Positions 1 to 12,750 are shown, counted from the stretch's first letter. The stretch: DNA of 64,000 bases from Lepus europaeus (GCF_033115175.1 NC_084834.1:39972077-40036076), one strand, 5' to 3'. The notes: a model not told the origin generated them from the sequence alone. Numbers and translations are program-made.

Positions 1-567
1 CATTATAAATCTGCTTTAATTAATTTGAAAATAAGGAGATCCGGCCCTACTAATGTTGGTGGTATGTTGCTGTAAAAAGATTAAGCCTGTCAAATACATT
101 TCAAATCTGTCTATTTCAATAGCTGCAACCTGTTTTCTTTATCAAATAACCTGGTGCTTTAAATACGGTAGTTAGTCAACAGACATCATTGAATTATTCG
201 GCGGAACCAACCAGGGTCCTAATCACCTAGAATACACTACTCAATAAATTAGATCAAGTTCTTTGCCATCATGGAACTCATGTTTAAGTGGAATAATGGA
301 AAGGAAGAAAAACCATAAGCCACAGTCACAAAAAATTGGGAAAAACATTAGAAGTAGAGCAAGAAAACAAATTTTGGGGGGATGATGGATTGCAACATTC
401 CCATCCAGATTTACCAAGGTATATTTGACAAATAGAAATTATATATTTAAGGTATTTAATATGATGTTTTCATATATGTATACATCATGAAATAATTTAA
501 TAGGAAGTGAATTAAAACAATTTATTTAATGCCATTATGTTCTGATTTCATACAATAAAGCATTTTT
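1..567. other. Unassigned AT-rich DNA
   Basis: No repeat family, exon or RNA gene could be recognised. The sequence is AT-rich single-copy-looking DNA with many short stop-rich frames. It ends at the A/T-rich target site of the CSINE that follows. Confidence 0.5.
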
Positions 568-1968
568 TAAAGATACATAATTATTTATTTGAAAGAGTTG
601 CACAGAGAAGGAGAGGCAGAGAGAGGGGGGAGAGAGAGAGAGATAGAGAGATCGAGATCTTCAATCCACTGGTTCACTCCCCAATTGGCTGCAACGACTG
701 GAGCTGCACCAATCCAAAGTCAGAAGCCAGGAGCTTCTCCTGGGTCTATCACATGGGTTCAAGGGCTTAAAGAGTTGGGCCATCTTCTTCTTTTTTTTTT
801 CATTTATTAAACTTTTATTTAATGAATATAAATTTCCAAAGTACAGCTTATGGGTTACAATGGCTTCCCCCTCCCATAACTTCCCTCCCACCCACAACCC
901 TCCCCTCTCCCGCTCACTCTCCCCTTCCATTCACATCAAGATTCATTTTCAATTCTCTTTATATACAGAAGGTCAGTTTAGTATACATTAGGTAAAGATT
1001 TCAACAGTTTGCACCCATATAGCAACACAAAGTAAAAAAAATACTGTTGGAGTACTAGTTATAGCATTAAATAAGAGTGTACAGCACATTAAAGGCAGAG
1101 ATCCTACATAATTTTTTTTAAATTAATTTTCTATGCCATTTCCAATTTAACACCAGGTTTTTTTTTTCATTTCCAATTATCTTTATATACAGAAGATCAA
1201 TTCAGTATATAATTAGTAAAGATCTCATCAGTTTGTACCCACACAGAAACACAAGTGTAAAAATACTGTTTTAGTACCACTTATAGCATCACTGCACATT
1301 AGACAACACATTAAGGACAGATCCCACATGAGATGTAAGTACACAGTGACTCCTCTTGCTGACTTAACAATTTGACACTCCTGTTCATGGTGTCAGTAAT
1401 CTCCCTAGGCTCTAGTCATGAGTTGCCAGGGCTATGGAAGCCTTTAGAGTTCGCTGACTTTGATCTTATTCTGATAGGGTCATAGTCAAAGTGGAAGTTC
1501 TCTCCTCCCTTCAGAGAAAGGTACCTCCTTCTTTGATGGCCCCGTTCTTTCCACTGGGATCTCACTCACAGAGATCTTTCATTTTGGTCTTCTTCTTTTT
1601 TTTCTTTTCCATGGTATCTTGGCTTTCCATGCCTACAATACTCTCATGGGCTCTTCAGCCAGATCCGAATGCCTTAAGGGCTGATTCTGAGGCCAGAGTG
1701 TTGTTTAGGACATCTGCCATTCTATGAGTCTGCTGTGTATCCCGCTTCCCATGTTGGATCCTTCTCTCCCTTTTTGATTCTATCAGTTAGTATTAGCAGA
1801 CACTTGTCTTGTTTGTGTGATCCCTTTGACTCTTAGACCTATCAGAGCCATCAATTGTGAGTTGGGCCATCTTCTACTGCTTTCTCAGCTGTGTCTCAAA
1901 TCAGCACCTATGGGATGCCTGTACTGCAGGTGGCAGTTTAACCCACTAAACCACAGCATTGGCCCTCA
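568..1968 (-). repeat. CSINE split by an L1 insertion
   Basis: A minus-strand CSINE in two pieces, 568-788 (A-rich tail, GAGA-rich tract, body) and 1861-1968 (tRNA-like head, ending in the reversed GGCCA start). The family hallmarks are the CCACTGGTTCACTCC and AGAAGCCAGGAGC blocks and the GGGCCATCTTC block where the break lies. The two halves join exactly in the consensus once the L1 at 789-1860 is removed. An imperfect AGCATT direct repeat near 558 and 1967 may be the TSD of the SINE itself. Confidence 0.9.
789..1860 (-). mobile_element. Young 5'-truncated LINE-1 3' end inserted in a CSINE
   Basis: Read on the minus strand this is a rabbit-type L1 3' UTR ending in a poly(A) tract, seen on the plus strand as the T-run starting at 789. 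It contains the family's G-rich tract (C-rich on the plus strand, about 865-930). It is flanked by a perfect 15-bp TSD, GTTGGGCCATCTTCT, at 774-788 and 1861-1875, so this is a clean target-primed insertion. It is very similar over its full length to 10278-11350, including the same internal block order, which marks both as one recent subfamily. Truncation leaves it without ORF1 or ORF2 and hence non-autonomous. Confidence 0.93.
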
Positions 1969-2795
1969 GCATTACTTTTAAAATACAAAGACATAGCGGT
2001 AATATGCACACATAATTTTTTTGCGTGAAACTCAATTTAGTTTATTTTTATGAAATTTTTACTTTTGTAATATTGCTTAGTAGTCCTTTAGTTTGGATGA
2101 GACTGACTTGTTATCAGCTGAAAGATAATTATAGAGGGCTTTGCAACCAACTGGGAAAAATACAATAAAGGAAAATATTATTGTGTGCCTCATTCTATAA
2201 TATTTAGTTAGAATGTATAAAAAATTATGCCAAAAATTTGGAGAAATTTAATAAATTGCTATTGAAAATACAAGTCATGACAAACCAATAATAACAATGA
2301 ACTAAAAAGACGAACACAAATGAATTTCTATTTGAGAAAGACACATACCATATAACATCACAATTACAGTAATTTAGAAAATAGCAAAGATGAAACAGGA
2401 AATATATTAACATAAAAGTTACAGATATAAAATAGGGCTTTTCAGATTATACATTTAAAATAAGTGATGGAAGGGAGTTGCTCTGATGTATTCTCATTGA
2501 TCCAAGATAACCAGATAGAAATTAACTTGCAATCACATATTAGCACAGCCATTAAACTGAGCACTGTAGATAATTCGAAAAAGCAAAACTAGATTACAGT
2601 GGTTTTTAATAGTAAGATGTGAATTTGAAATCATATCTGACACCAGCAAGTAACCACCTGTATTTGCTGCTGAACATGAAATGGTTACACCTGTAACCCA
2701 GTAGGTCACTTCTGCCTTTAGAATTACATGATTTTTGCTTATATAAAGGTGCTTCTTGATTATTTTAACTAATGAAATTGATTACCTGGGCTTAT
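1969..2795. other. Unassigned AT-rich DNA
   Basis: No repeat or coding feature recognised. AT-rich, with scattered stops in all frames. Confidence 0.45.
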
Positions 2796-2899
2796 AGAGC
2801 TGGATCAGCAGTGGAGTTGTTGGGACTTAAACTGGCACCCATATGGAATGTCGGCACTGCAGGCTTCGGCTTTGCCCACTATGCCACAGTGCTGGCCCC
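2796..2899 (-). repeat. CSINE fragment (head half)
   Basis: Only the tRNA-like 5' half is present, reversed. It runs from AGAGCTGGATCAGCAGTGGAG through CACCCATATGGAATG to the terminal GGCCCC at about 2893-2898. The tail half is missing, so this is a truncated or recombined older copy. Confidence 0.8.
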
Positions 2900-3699
2900 G
2901 CCCAATCAAACTTAACTTTTTGCACAGTAAAGGAAAGTCACCAGCATTTGCTCTTCCATCCAACTACAAGTGGAAGAAATTAAATTCCTGGTGGGTATGG
3001 CTGAGAGGTCAGGCACTAACTTTTTCCATCCTATCTCTATTTATGTGATAGTGACTCTATCCTATGCAGAATATGAGAATATTTGCTTAGACCAAGATTG
3101 CTCTAAACTAAATTTTCTCATTGACTGAGATGTCACAAGGTGAGAAGCAAATAGGGAAGATTGGAGGCTGTGATCATGTTCAGTGCCCAGAGCAGCAGCT
3201 CAGAGTTCATCTAGGGAAAGAGGCAAGTTGCAAGAAAAGAAAGCTCTGATATTCTCCCCAAAAGAACTGATTATACTTGGAACAGAGTGTGGAGAAGTTC
3301 AAGGGGCAAATTTGAAGAGATCTGCTAGGTTCAGAAAACTCTCAAAGGCTGGCCTCAAAAATAAGTGAGCAAGGAAGCCCAAAGTTAATTGAGCCAGACT
3401 GCTGAGTAATTTTTGTACCAGGGCGTTGTTAAAAACAACATGATGTAGTTAAGGTATCTTATGGTTAAGATCTAGAACCAAATGAAGCAGATACTTACCA
3501 GAAAGATCATAGAGTCAAAGCAAACCAAGTCTTAGCAACTATTATCCCAGGATAAAGCAAGCATCTACAGGACAAGGAGAGAGGCATCAGAATAAACCAA
3601 AGCTTCCAACATTTGAGCTCAGATTTTGCACCTCTAGATGGTTAAGAAAATATATTTCATTCATTTAAGATGTCATTTAAGATTTAAGATGTCTTATTT
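2900..3699. other. Unassigned DNA
   Basis: No family or exon recognised. A short tandem of ATTTAAGATGTC-like units lies at 3663-3695, immediately before the next CSINE, and may be part of its target site. Confidence 0.45.
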
Positions 3700-4042
3700 G
3701 GGGACCAGTGCTGTGGCGTAGCGGGTAAAGCTGCTGCCTACAGTGCTGGCATCCAATATGGGTGCCAGTTTGAGTCCTGGTGGATCCACTTCTGATCCAG
3801 CTCTCTGCTATGGCCTGAGAAAGCAGTAGAAGATGGCCCAAGTCCTTGGGCCCCTGCACCCATGTGGGAGACCTGGAAGAAGTTCCTGACTCCTGGCTTC
3901 AGATCGGCATAGCTCTGGCCATTGTGGCCAACTGGGGAGTAAACCAGTGGATGGAAGACCTCTTTTTCTCTCTCTCTTTCTCACTCTGTGTGTGTGTGTG
4001 TAATTCTTCCTTTTAAATAAATAAATCAATCTTATTTTTAAA
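3700..4042 (+). repeat. Full-length older CSINE
   Basis: Begins GGGACCAGTGCTGTGGCG and has the B-box-like region, the GATGGCCCAAGTCCTTGGGC block, the GTGGATGGAAGACCTC block, a pyrimidine tract that has gained a short GT run, and an AAATAAATAAAT tail. No obvious TSD survives. The divergence from the CpG-rich copies in the window points to an older subfamily. Confidence 0.9.
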
Positions 4043-4470
4043 AATATATCTTGTTTCAGCACTATGTTATAGAAGCCATTGAAGATTATTTTGAGACAAA
4101 TAGTACCTAAATAATTTTATATGTGTTTTTGCATTAAGGAGGAAATAAAGAAATCAAAGACACTAAAAAAAAAAAAACAATAATGCAAAACTACAGCAGC
4201 CACACATAAGCTATGAATACTTATAATTACTGGAAATAAATAAGTAGTCACTGGAACAAAAAAAGTACTTCATGAGGTTTCTTGGTTGGATATGATCATA
4301 GAGAGAATTAGAAAAGTGGATACTTATTTTGAAGTGTCCAACTAGAATATAGAACAGCAAGATAAAGAGAAGAAAAGGATAAAAGTAAGAAAAGAGGTTA
4401 AATTGAAAGCTATCAGGATATGTCTATATTAGGTGCCAGAAAAGTATAACCCACATGCTAAATCAAGAGA
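4043..4470. other. Unassigned A-rich DNA
   Basis: A-rich and without a recognised element. It includes an A12 run near 4166. It leads into an old L1 and its last part could be further decayed L1. Confidence 0.4.
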
Positions 4471-6432
4471 TTTCATTTACAATAGAATCAAAAAGAATAA
4501 ATACTTAGGAATGAATTTAACAAAAGAAGTGAAAGACGTGTACACTGGAAATTACAAAGCATAAAAGATTACTGAAAGAAATTAAAGAGTTAAGGAAACA
4601 GAAAGATATTTATGCTATGAACTGGAGGAAAATATTGTTAAGATGTCAATACTACCCCAAATCAAAGTAATCTGTAGATTCACCATCAGTTTTTTCAAAA
4701 CACTAACTTTTTATTTTCAGAAATAAAAAGCTATTCCTCAAATTCATATGTAACTGGAAGATTGCCATTAGACAAAACAATCTTGGAAAAGAGGAACAAA
4801 GTTGGAAGACTAACACTTCCTAAAGGAGGAATGTATCATATTCTTAGATCATATCTCTAAAATACAAGAAATCTGTTCTCTTTATATTAATAATAAAAAA
4901 GTTAAAAAATTATTACAAAGCTACAGTGATGAAATTAGTGTAGCCCTGTCATAAGGGTAACCATATGCATTATTGGAATTGCTTTGAAATCCAGAAATAA
5001 ACTCAAACATCTAGGGTTAACTAATTTTCAAAAACATTGCCTGATCCATTTAATGTGGGAAATAATAGTTCCTTTAATAAATGATCATGGAACAACTAGA
5101 TCTCCATGTGTTTGAGAATGAAGTTGAACTCTCCACCTTATAACAAACATAAAATTAATTCAAAATGGATCAATGACATAAATGTGTGTCAAAACTATTA
5201 AATTAAAATATAGGTATAAATTTTCATAACATTGTATTTGTCAATATATTCTTATGTATTCCATAAAAAGCACAAGCAACAACACTAACAGATGAATTGT
5301 ACTTAATTGTCATTCTTTACATCAAAAGGGATCATCAAGAAAGGGAGAGACAATTTGTAGAATTTAAGAAAGGATTTGCAAGTCATATATATGACAAGAA
5401 TTTAAATTTCAGGATACATAAAGAACAACAACTCATAACAACAAAAATACAATCAACACAATCTTAAAAGGGGAAAGAACTTGAATAGACATTTCTCCAA
5501 AGAAATATACAAGTGTACAGTGAGCATATCAAATGATGTTCAACATAATTAGTCATAAGGAAAATTCAAACCCAAACCACAATGTGATACCAGCTCACAC
5601 TTCCATGTATGCTGATATTCACTGAAGCATATTTACAGTAACCCAAAATGGAAAACAATCCAAATGCCTGTCAATAGATCAAAAAAGTATGGCACATACA
5701 AGAAGTGAAATTTTTAAAAATGTCTTTATTTGTTTATTTGAAAGTCACAGTTACAGAGATAGAGGAAGAGATTGAAAAAGAGAGAGCTATCTTCCATCTA
5801 CTAGTTCATTCTCCAAATGTCACAACAGTCAGGGGTGGGCCAGGCTGAAGCCAGGAGCCTAGAGCTTCATCCAGATCTGTCACTTGGATGCATGGGTCCA
5901 AGGACCTGGGCAATCTTCCACTGTTTTCCCAGAAGTATTAGCAGAGAGCTGGATCAGAAGTAGAGCAGCTGGGACTGACCCAGCACCCACAAGGGATAAT
6001 GGCATTGCAGGTGGCAGCTTCATTCGCTATGCCACAGTGCTGGCCCCAAGGAGTGGGATTATAATGAGACATAGGAAATATGAAGTTCTGATGGATACTT
6101 CAACAGAAAATGGCCTCAAAAGATTTTTCCTAAGCAAATCAGCCAGACAAAAAAGGATCAATATTATGAGTCAACTTATTGAAATATCTAGGATAGGTAC
6201 ATTCATAGAGAGATAAAGTAGATTAGAAGCTACCAGGTATTTCATGTAGAGGAAAGTGGTAAATTATTGCATTAATACAGAATTTCTGCTTGGGGTGATG
6301 AAAAAGATTTTGAAATACTTAGAATTGAAGATAACACAAACTTGCGAATATAATTAATGCCACAAAATTGTACATCTAAAAATGGTTAAAATGGCAAACT
6401 TTATTTCACACATATTTTGTGAACATAATTAA
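4471..6432 (+). mobile_element. Old mammalian L1 (L1M-type) 3' end
   Basis: Plus-strand L1 from late ORF2 to the 3' UTR. The late-ORF2 region reads through familiar blocks such as ATTTACAATAGAATCAAAAA and AATGGATCAATGACATAAAT. After the CSINE at 5708-6050 it continues with the block AAATCAGCCAGACAAAAAAG near 6137. The end (about 6290-6432) matches the old-L1 3' UTR pattern TACATCTAAAAATGGTTAAAATGG. It has many stops and indels and is fossil. Confidence 0.8.
5708..6050 (-). repeat. CSINE inside old L1
   Basis: A complete minus-strand CSINE, from an ATTTGTTTATTTGAAAGTCA tail to the reversed GGCCCC head at 6042-6047. A near-identical direct repeat, CAAGAAGTG (5699-5707) and CAAGGAGTG (6047-6055), is a plausible TSD. 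The L1 continues on both sides, so the SINE landed after the L1. Confidence 0.88.
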
Positions 6433-6734
6433 AAGCTTCAGAATATGTGAAAAAATTCAGGTTGGTAGTAATGAGAAAGATGAGAAGGTACATTGAATAA
6501 TGAAAATACATTCGCTTCTTGTAGAGGGAGGATAGAGACATTGAATAAAATTTAGCATTGCTGGGAAAACATTAAGTAAGAATTTCTATTAAAATTTATA
6601 AGTAGTCATGAAAAGAACAGAAATAGATTTTCTAGCTTCAAATTGGGCAGGAAAGAAATATCAGAAAACAAACTAAGGAATATCTGGAGATTACCAGAAA
6701 TTGATGTTAAGAAAAGCAGGCTACAAATAAGCTA
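6433..6734. other. Unassigned DNA between two L1s
   Basis: About 300 bp with no recognised family. It may be unrecognised, decayed L1. Confidence 0.35.
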
Positions 6735-9700
6735 TGATTGCCAAATTCCAAGATGGAGGAATAGGAAAAGTGCATACTGCTCAAGTCTAGGGAATAATAA
6801 TAGAAAGGAAAATTTAGGAAGTACATTCTCAGGGGTGAGCTATAAAACTGCAGTGGAAATTCTAAGGAAAGAAAAGGGATGCCATGGATCTTTGTGGAAG
6901 GTGTGGTTGAGCAGCAATGAGCATGGACACAACACACCACCCCAGCAGCTGAGAGCCAGAGAAAGCACCAGATTTGAAGTGCGAGGTGAGATCAGATTTC
7001 AGTAAACCTTGCCACTGATGATATAGCCAGAAGGAGAGACTGGCATGAGTCTTGCCTTGGGACAGGGTACCTGCTAACCCAATGATAAAAAAGGGGCATG
7101 TTTCTCTTTCCCCATTCACCCTCCCATGCAACAGTGCCCAGCAACCAGCTAGAAGAGGGCTGGTGCATTTTGGATATAAGTAGCAGCTGCAGAAGCTCTT
7201 GTCTGTGTGCTCAGCAACTGGCTGGACAAGAAACTATCTTGTCAGCAGTAGCGGCAGCAGCAGCTTGTGTGTGCACCCAGCATCCTGCAGGCAGAAGACA
7301 CCATAGTGAAATAAGTAACAGCTTTGGCTGGTGACTCTTGTGCATGCATGTGATCCAGGAAATTTACCAGAGGGAAAAATTCACATTCTCCATTGACCTT
7401 GAGTTTGGCTAGAAGGACTGACAGGGGGTTTGGACATCCACGTAGGACGGTGATGTGCCATCACAGATTCTGAAGCTCAAACTATCTAGGTAGAGCATCC
7501 AAAAGCAGCCGGTTCTGGGAATGTCTCTACCTCTTTGTGGATGGGACAGGCTAGCAGGGCTGAACAGATCCTCTGCAACCTTTGACTGTGGGAGTCTTGT
7601 GTGCTGAGACTGTGGGAACTCTGTGACTACATGAGGGTGTAGTTGGACCTCTAGGCAATTACTGTGAGAGCCTCCACCCACCCAGAGCTCCCTCGTTGTT
7701 TGGGGCTGGTTATTGTAGCAGGATCTGCATTCATACTGAGGACTGCACAGATCATTTGTGCAGTTCATGTGGCAGTGTGGATGAGTATTGCAGTCATTGT
7801 GGGCTAACACCCAAGCATTTATCACCCTGGCAGAGGGGAGGTGAGGATGTGATTACATCAACAGTGATGATCATACCTACCTTTCTGCTAGAGAGGAGGC
7901 CTGCCATGGCCAACCTGGATGTCACCCTGGGTACTCACCCCAAGCTGAAGCACTACTGGGTATTCATGGAAAGAGCAGACATACCACTAAGTCACAAAGG
8001 TATAGTTCAAAGATAAAAGATATGATAGGAAAAAAAAACAAGTATTTCCACAGATACCTAAAAATACATGCAGAAATTCAAGAAACGAGAATAAGGAAAA
8101 CAACATGACTCCCCCAAAGGAACACAACAATACATCAATATTAGAATGTGATGATGAAGAGATTGATGAAATGCCTGAAAGGAAAATCAAAAGATTAATG
8201 ATAGGATTACTTAGAAGCAATGGGAAGCAAATTCACAAATCAAAGAAATCCATACATGATGAGAATGAAAAATTTTCCATGAAATTGAGATTATGACAAA
8301 AATGAAACTGAAATATTAGAAATGAAGAATTGGAGATAAAATATAGTGGAAAGCTTTAACAATAGACTATATGAGGCAGAAGAAAGAATAACTGAACTAG
8401 AAGATAAATCTTTGGAAATTTTTCAGCCAGACCCCCCAAAAAGTAGAAATTAGAAAGATGAAAGACAGTGTTGGGGATTTATGGGGTACTATCAGATGAC
8501 ACAACATACAAGTCTTAAAGTCCTGAAGGTGTGGAAAGATGGAATGGATTAGAAAGTCTATTCAGTGAAATAGTTATAGAAAACTTCCCTAATTTGGAGA
8601 AGGAAAGGACATCCAAGCACCTGAGGCATGACCAGAAAAAATCTTCACCACAACATATTATAGTCAAATTTCAGCAGTAAAACATAAACCAAAAAATTGT
8701 TAAATGTGCAAGAGAGAAACTCCAGATTACTTTCAAAGGATCTCCAATTAGACTCACAGCTGACCTCTCATCAGAAACTCTACAGGCAAAGAAAGAGTGG
8801 AGAGACATAGTCCAAACCTTTAAAGAAAAAAAAAACTCAACTCAAAATATCGTAACCTGTAAAGCTCTTATTTATGAATGAATGTGTAATAAAGTCCTTC
8901 CATAACAAACAGATTTTGAAAGAATTTATCACCACTCATTTAGCCTTATGAGAGATTCTTAAGGCTGTGCTACACACAGAAACACAAACAACATAGTCAT
9001 CATTATGAAAGAATGTGAAGGCAGAAAATCTCCCAGTAAAAGTATGAAGGAAATCACAGACCAAAAGTGAAAGGATACGAAAAGCTATATAATGCTAATG
9101 AAAAGCAAAAATGAGCAGGTATAGCAACCCTAATATCAGGCAAAATAGACTTTAACAAAAAACTGTTAAAAAAGATAAGAAGCACAAGTATAATGATTAA
9201 AGGATCAATTCAACAGGAAGATGTGACTATAATGAATGTATATGTGCCCAATGCCAGGGGTGCTTGAGTGTTTAAAACAACTGTTAATGGATCAAAAAGG
9301 AGACATAGACTCCATACAATAGTATTGGGGAACTTCACCACCCTACTTACATCAATGGATAGATTGAATAGCCAGAAAATCAACAAAGAAACAACAGAAT
9401 TTATTGAAACTATGGGGCAAGTGGACCTAACTGATATCTATAGAACCATACATCCCAAAGTTGCTGAATACACATTCTTTTCATCAGTGCATGGAATGTT
9501 CTCTAGGATTGACTATATGCTAGGCCACAAATCAAGTCTCAACAAATTCAAACAATCAAAATCGTACCATGCATCTTCTCTGAGTGCAATGTAATAAAGC
9601 TGGAAATCAACAACTCAAGAATCTCTAGATCATTTGCAACACATGGAGACTGAACATTATGTTCCTGAATGAACAGAGGGTCAAGGAAGAAATACAAATG

Positions 9701-9990
9701 GTCAACAGACAGATGAAAAAATGATCTTTTGCAACAAGTCAGAAGCAACTAGAAACTGTTATACTTAGTGAAATAAGCCAGTCCCCCCAAAAACAAATAC
9801 TATAAGTTTTCTCTGATCTGTGGTAACTGATAGAATACCTAAAAGGTAATATATAGGAGTAAAATTTACATTTTGAGATTCAAAGATTGCTTATAGCCCT
9901 TGTCTCGACTGTTGAGGAACAATGTTTTTTCTTCATGCTATTTGTTGTTCTTCATACTATATGCAAAGGGGCTACAGCCTGGCAAAGACT
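6735..9990 (+). mobile_element. Old L1 with internal deletion (5' end, ORF1-like, EN, 3' end)
   Basis: The motif CCAAGATGGAGGAATAGG near 6749 is the typical start of a mammalian L1 5' UTR. 7000-8000 is GC-richer and 5'-UTR-like. 8030-8900 resembles old L1 ORF1, with ACTTCCCTAATTTGGAGAAG and ACTCTACAGGCAAAGA blocks and many stops. 9100-9690 encodes the ORF2 endonuclease region. Around 9745 it jumps to an L1 3' end (AGTGAAATAAGCCAGTCCCC). The reverse transcriptase and most of ORF2 (over 3 kb) are missing. It could be one internally deleted element or two adjacent L1 pieces. Confidence 0.72.
9100..9690 (+). pseudogene. L1 ORF2 endonuclease relic
   Basis: This segment translates as the apurinic-like endonuclease domain of L1 ORF2. 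In the 9268-9594 frame one sees KINKETTEFIETMGQVDLTD, then the AEYTFFSSVHG block, SRIDYMLGHKSSLNKFK, and beyond the frame an L-E-I-N-N block. In intact L1s the SRIDH..GHK region contributes catalytic Asp/His; here the residue after D is Tyr. The usual GDFNTPLS reads GNFTTLLT, so the catalytic Asp is lost. Frameshifts upstream of 9268 and the missing RT make it non-functional. Confidence 0.85.
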
Positions 9991-10277
9991 GCTGAAGGTA
10001 ATACTCGTTCCTTTCTGCTCCTCCAACCTCAGATGGTGGTGGCTTACTGCAGAGTAGTTATTGAACAACTTGGATTTTTTTGTTTCTGACACCCCAGTCC
10101 TTCAGACTTTCGTAACTTTTTCCCTATATTAAATTCCTCTTCACTTGAAATATCAATTGAAGTTCCTGTATTCCTCACTAGACAAAGACTGATACATGAG
10201 GAAAACACAATACTACAGACACCAAACCAGTTTTCCCTTTATCTTCTTTTGCTTATTCACTCAAATTTTTTTGAGTA
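9991..10277. other. Unassigned DNA
   Basis: Between two L1s. No family recognised. Confidence 0.35.
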
Positions 10278-11894
10278 TTTTTTTTCATTTATTAAACTTT
10301 TATTTAATGAATATAAATTTCCAAAGTACAGCTTATGGGTTACAATGGCTTCCGCCCTCCCATAACTTCCCTCCCGCCCGCAACCCTCCCCTTTCCCGCT
10401 CCCTCTCCCCTTCCATTCACATCAAGATTCATTTTCATTTCTCTTTATATACAGAAGATCAGTTTAGAATATATTAGGTAAAGATTTCAACAGTTTGCCC
10501 CATATAGCAACACAAAGTGAAAAAAATACTGTTGGAGTACTAGTTATAGCATTAAATAACAGTGTACAGCACATTAAAGACAGAGATCCTACATAATATT
10601 TTTTAAAAATTAATTAATTTTCTATGCCATTTCCAATTTAACACCAGGTTGTTTTTTTTTTTTCATTTCCAATTATCTTTATATACAGAAGATCAATTCA
10701 GTATATAATTAGTAAAGATCTCATCAGTTTGTACCCACACAGAAACACAAAGTATAAAAATACTGTTTCAGTACTAGTTATAGCATCACTTCACATTAGA
10801 CAACACATTAAGGACAGATCCCACATGGGGTGTAAGTACACAGTGACTCCTGTTGCTGACTTAACAATTTGACACTCCTGTTCATGGCGTCAGTAATCTC
10901 CCTAGGCTCTAGTCATGAGTTGCCAGGGCTATGGAAGCCTTTAGGGTTCGCTGACTTTGGTCTTATTCTGATAGGGTCATAGTCAAAGTGGAAGTTCTCT
11001 CCTCCCTTCAGAGAAAGGTACCTCCTTCTTTGATGGCCCCGTTCTTTCCACTGGGATCTCACTCACAGAGATCTTTCATTTAGGTCTTCTTCTTTTTTTT
11101 TTTTTTTCTTTTCCATGATATCTTGGCTTTCCATGCCTACAATACTCTCATGGGCTCTTCAGCCAGATCCGAATGCCTTAAGGGCTGATTCTGAGGCCAG
11201 AGTGTTGTTTAGGACATCTGCCATTCTATGAGTCTGCTGTGTATCCCGCTTCCCATGTTGGATCCTTCTCTCCCTTTTTGATTCTATCAGTTAGTATTAG
11301 CAGACACTTGTCTTGTTTGTGTGATCCCTTTGACTCTTAGACCTATCAGAGCCATCAATTGTGAGCTGAAATTGATCACTTGGACTAGTGCGATGGCACT
11401 GGTACATGCCACCTTGATGGGATTGTGTTGGAATTCCCTGGCACATTTCTAACTCCACCATTTGTGGCAAGTCCGATTGAGCATGTCCCAAATTGTACAT
11501 CTCCTCCCTCTCTTATTCCCACTCTTAAATTTAACGGGGATCACTTTTCAGTTAAAATTTAAACACCTAAGAGTAATTGTGTGTTAATTATAGAGTTCAA
11601 CCACTAGTACTAGAACAACAACAACAACAACAACAACAAATACTAAAAAGGATAAAGTATTACATTGTACATCTAGAGTCAGGACGAGAGCTGATCAGGT
11701 CATTGTTTCTTATAGTGTCCATTTCACTTCAACAGGTTTCCCCTTTGGTGCTCAGTTGTCACCCATCAGGGAAAACAAATGATATTTGTCTCTTTGGGAC
11801 TGGCTTAATTCACTCAGCATGATGTTTTCCAGATTGCTCCATCTTGTTGCAAATGACCGGGTTTCGTTGCTTCTACTGCTGTATAGTATTCTAT
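10278..11894 (-). mobile_element. Young LINE-1 3' end, second copy of the subfamily at 789
   Basis: Reverse-orientation L1 with poly(A) seen as the T-run at 10278-10285, then 3' UTR with the G-rich tract (about 10350-10415), and extending about 540 bp further 5' than the copy at 789-1860. It ends at CTGTATAGTATTCTAT (11894), beyond which the sequence becomes mariner. A CAA repeat at 11619-11639 lies inside. The shared 1.07 kb is nearly identical to 789-1860. No convincing TSD found. Confidence 0.9.
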
Positions 11895-12422
11895 TTGAAG
11901 TCCATCCCTAAAGTACTGAGATTCTTGAGAATTTAATAATGCCAATATAGTATTTTTCTACATTATTCGCTGAAGAAAAATAAGTGCCCTTTAAATATTT
12001 TTAATATTGGGAAATAAAAAGAACTCAGAAGGAGCCAAATCAGGACTGTACAGTGTGTTTAATGATTTCCTATTGAAAATATGACAAAACTGCCCTCTTT
12101 TGTTTAGAGGAATAAGCAAAACCTTGTCCTTGTACAGAAGGCTCTCTGGTGAATCTTTCCCATGGGTAATTCTGTTAAAATTTAGCTAACTTGCTCAAAA
12201 CACTTTCCTAATAAGCTGATATTATGATTTTTTGGCTTTTCAGAAAGTCTACAAGCAAAATGCTTTAGATATTGCAAAAAACTGCTGCCGTGACCTTTGC
12301 TCTTGATCAGTCTACTTTAGCTTTCACTGGAACAGGTCTACCTCTTGGTAGTTACTGTTTTGATTATCTGTCTTCAGGATCATACTGGCAGAGCCAAATT
12401 TCTTCTTTTCTAAATTCTTTGA

Positions 12423-12750
12423 GGGGCCAGTTCTGTGGCATAGAAGGCTAAGTCTCTGCCTGCAGTGCTAGCATCCCATATGGGTGTCAGTTCAAGTCCT
12501 TGCTGATTCACTTCCAATCCAGCTCCATTTTAATGTGCCTGGGAAAGTGTCAGATGATGGTTGAAGTACTTGGGCCCCTGCATCCATGTGGCAGACCCAG
12601 ATGAAACTCCTGGTTCCTGACTTCAGCCTGGCCTAGCTCTGGCCATTGAAGAATGGTTCATTGGAGAATGAACCAGCAGATGGAAAAATATCTCTCCTCT
12701 TCTCTGTGTGTCTCTGCCTTTGAAATAAATATATAAATAAGTTTTTTGAA
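12423..12750 (+). repeat. CSINE inside mariner
   Basis: Plus-strand older CSINE starting GGGGCCAGTTCTGTGGCATAG with an ATAAATATATAAATAAG tail. The mariner transposase frame resumes on either side of it (E-A-F block on one side, F-R-K-E-E-I-W on the other), proving insertion into the transposon. Confidence 0.9.

Noticed and set aside
7409..7825. Open frame of 138 codons on the minus strand
   Set aside because: It is antisense to the GC-richer 5' region of an old L1 and has no domain.
11577..11822. Poly-glutamine-encoding frame
   Set aside because: The Gln run comes from a CAA microsatellite in an L1.
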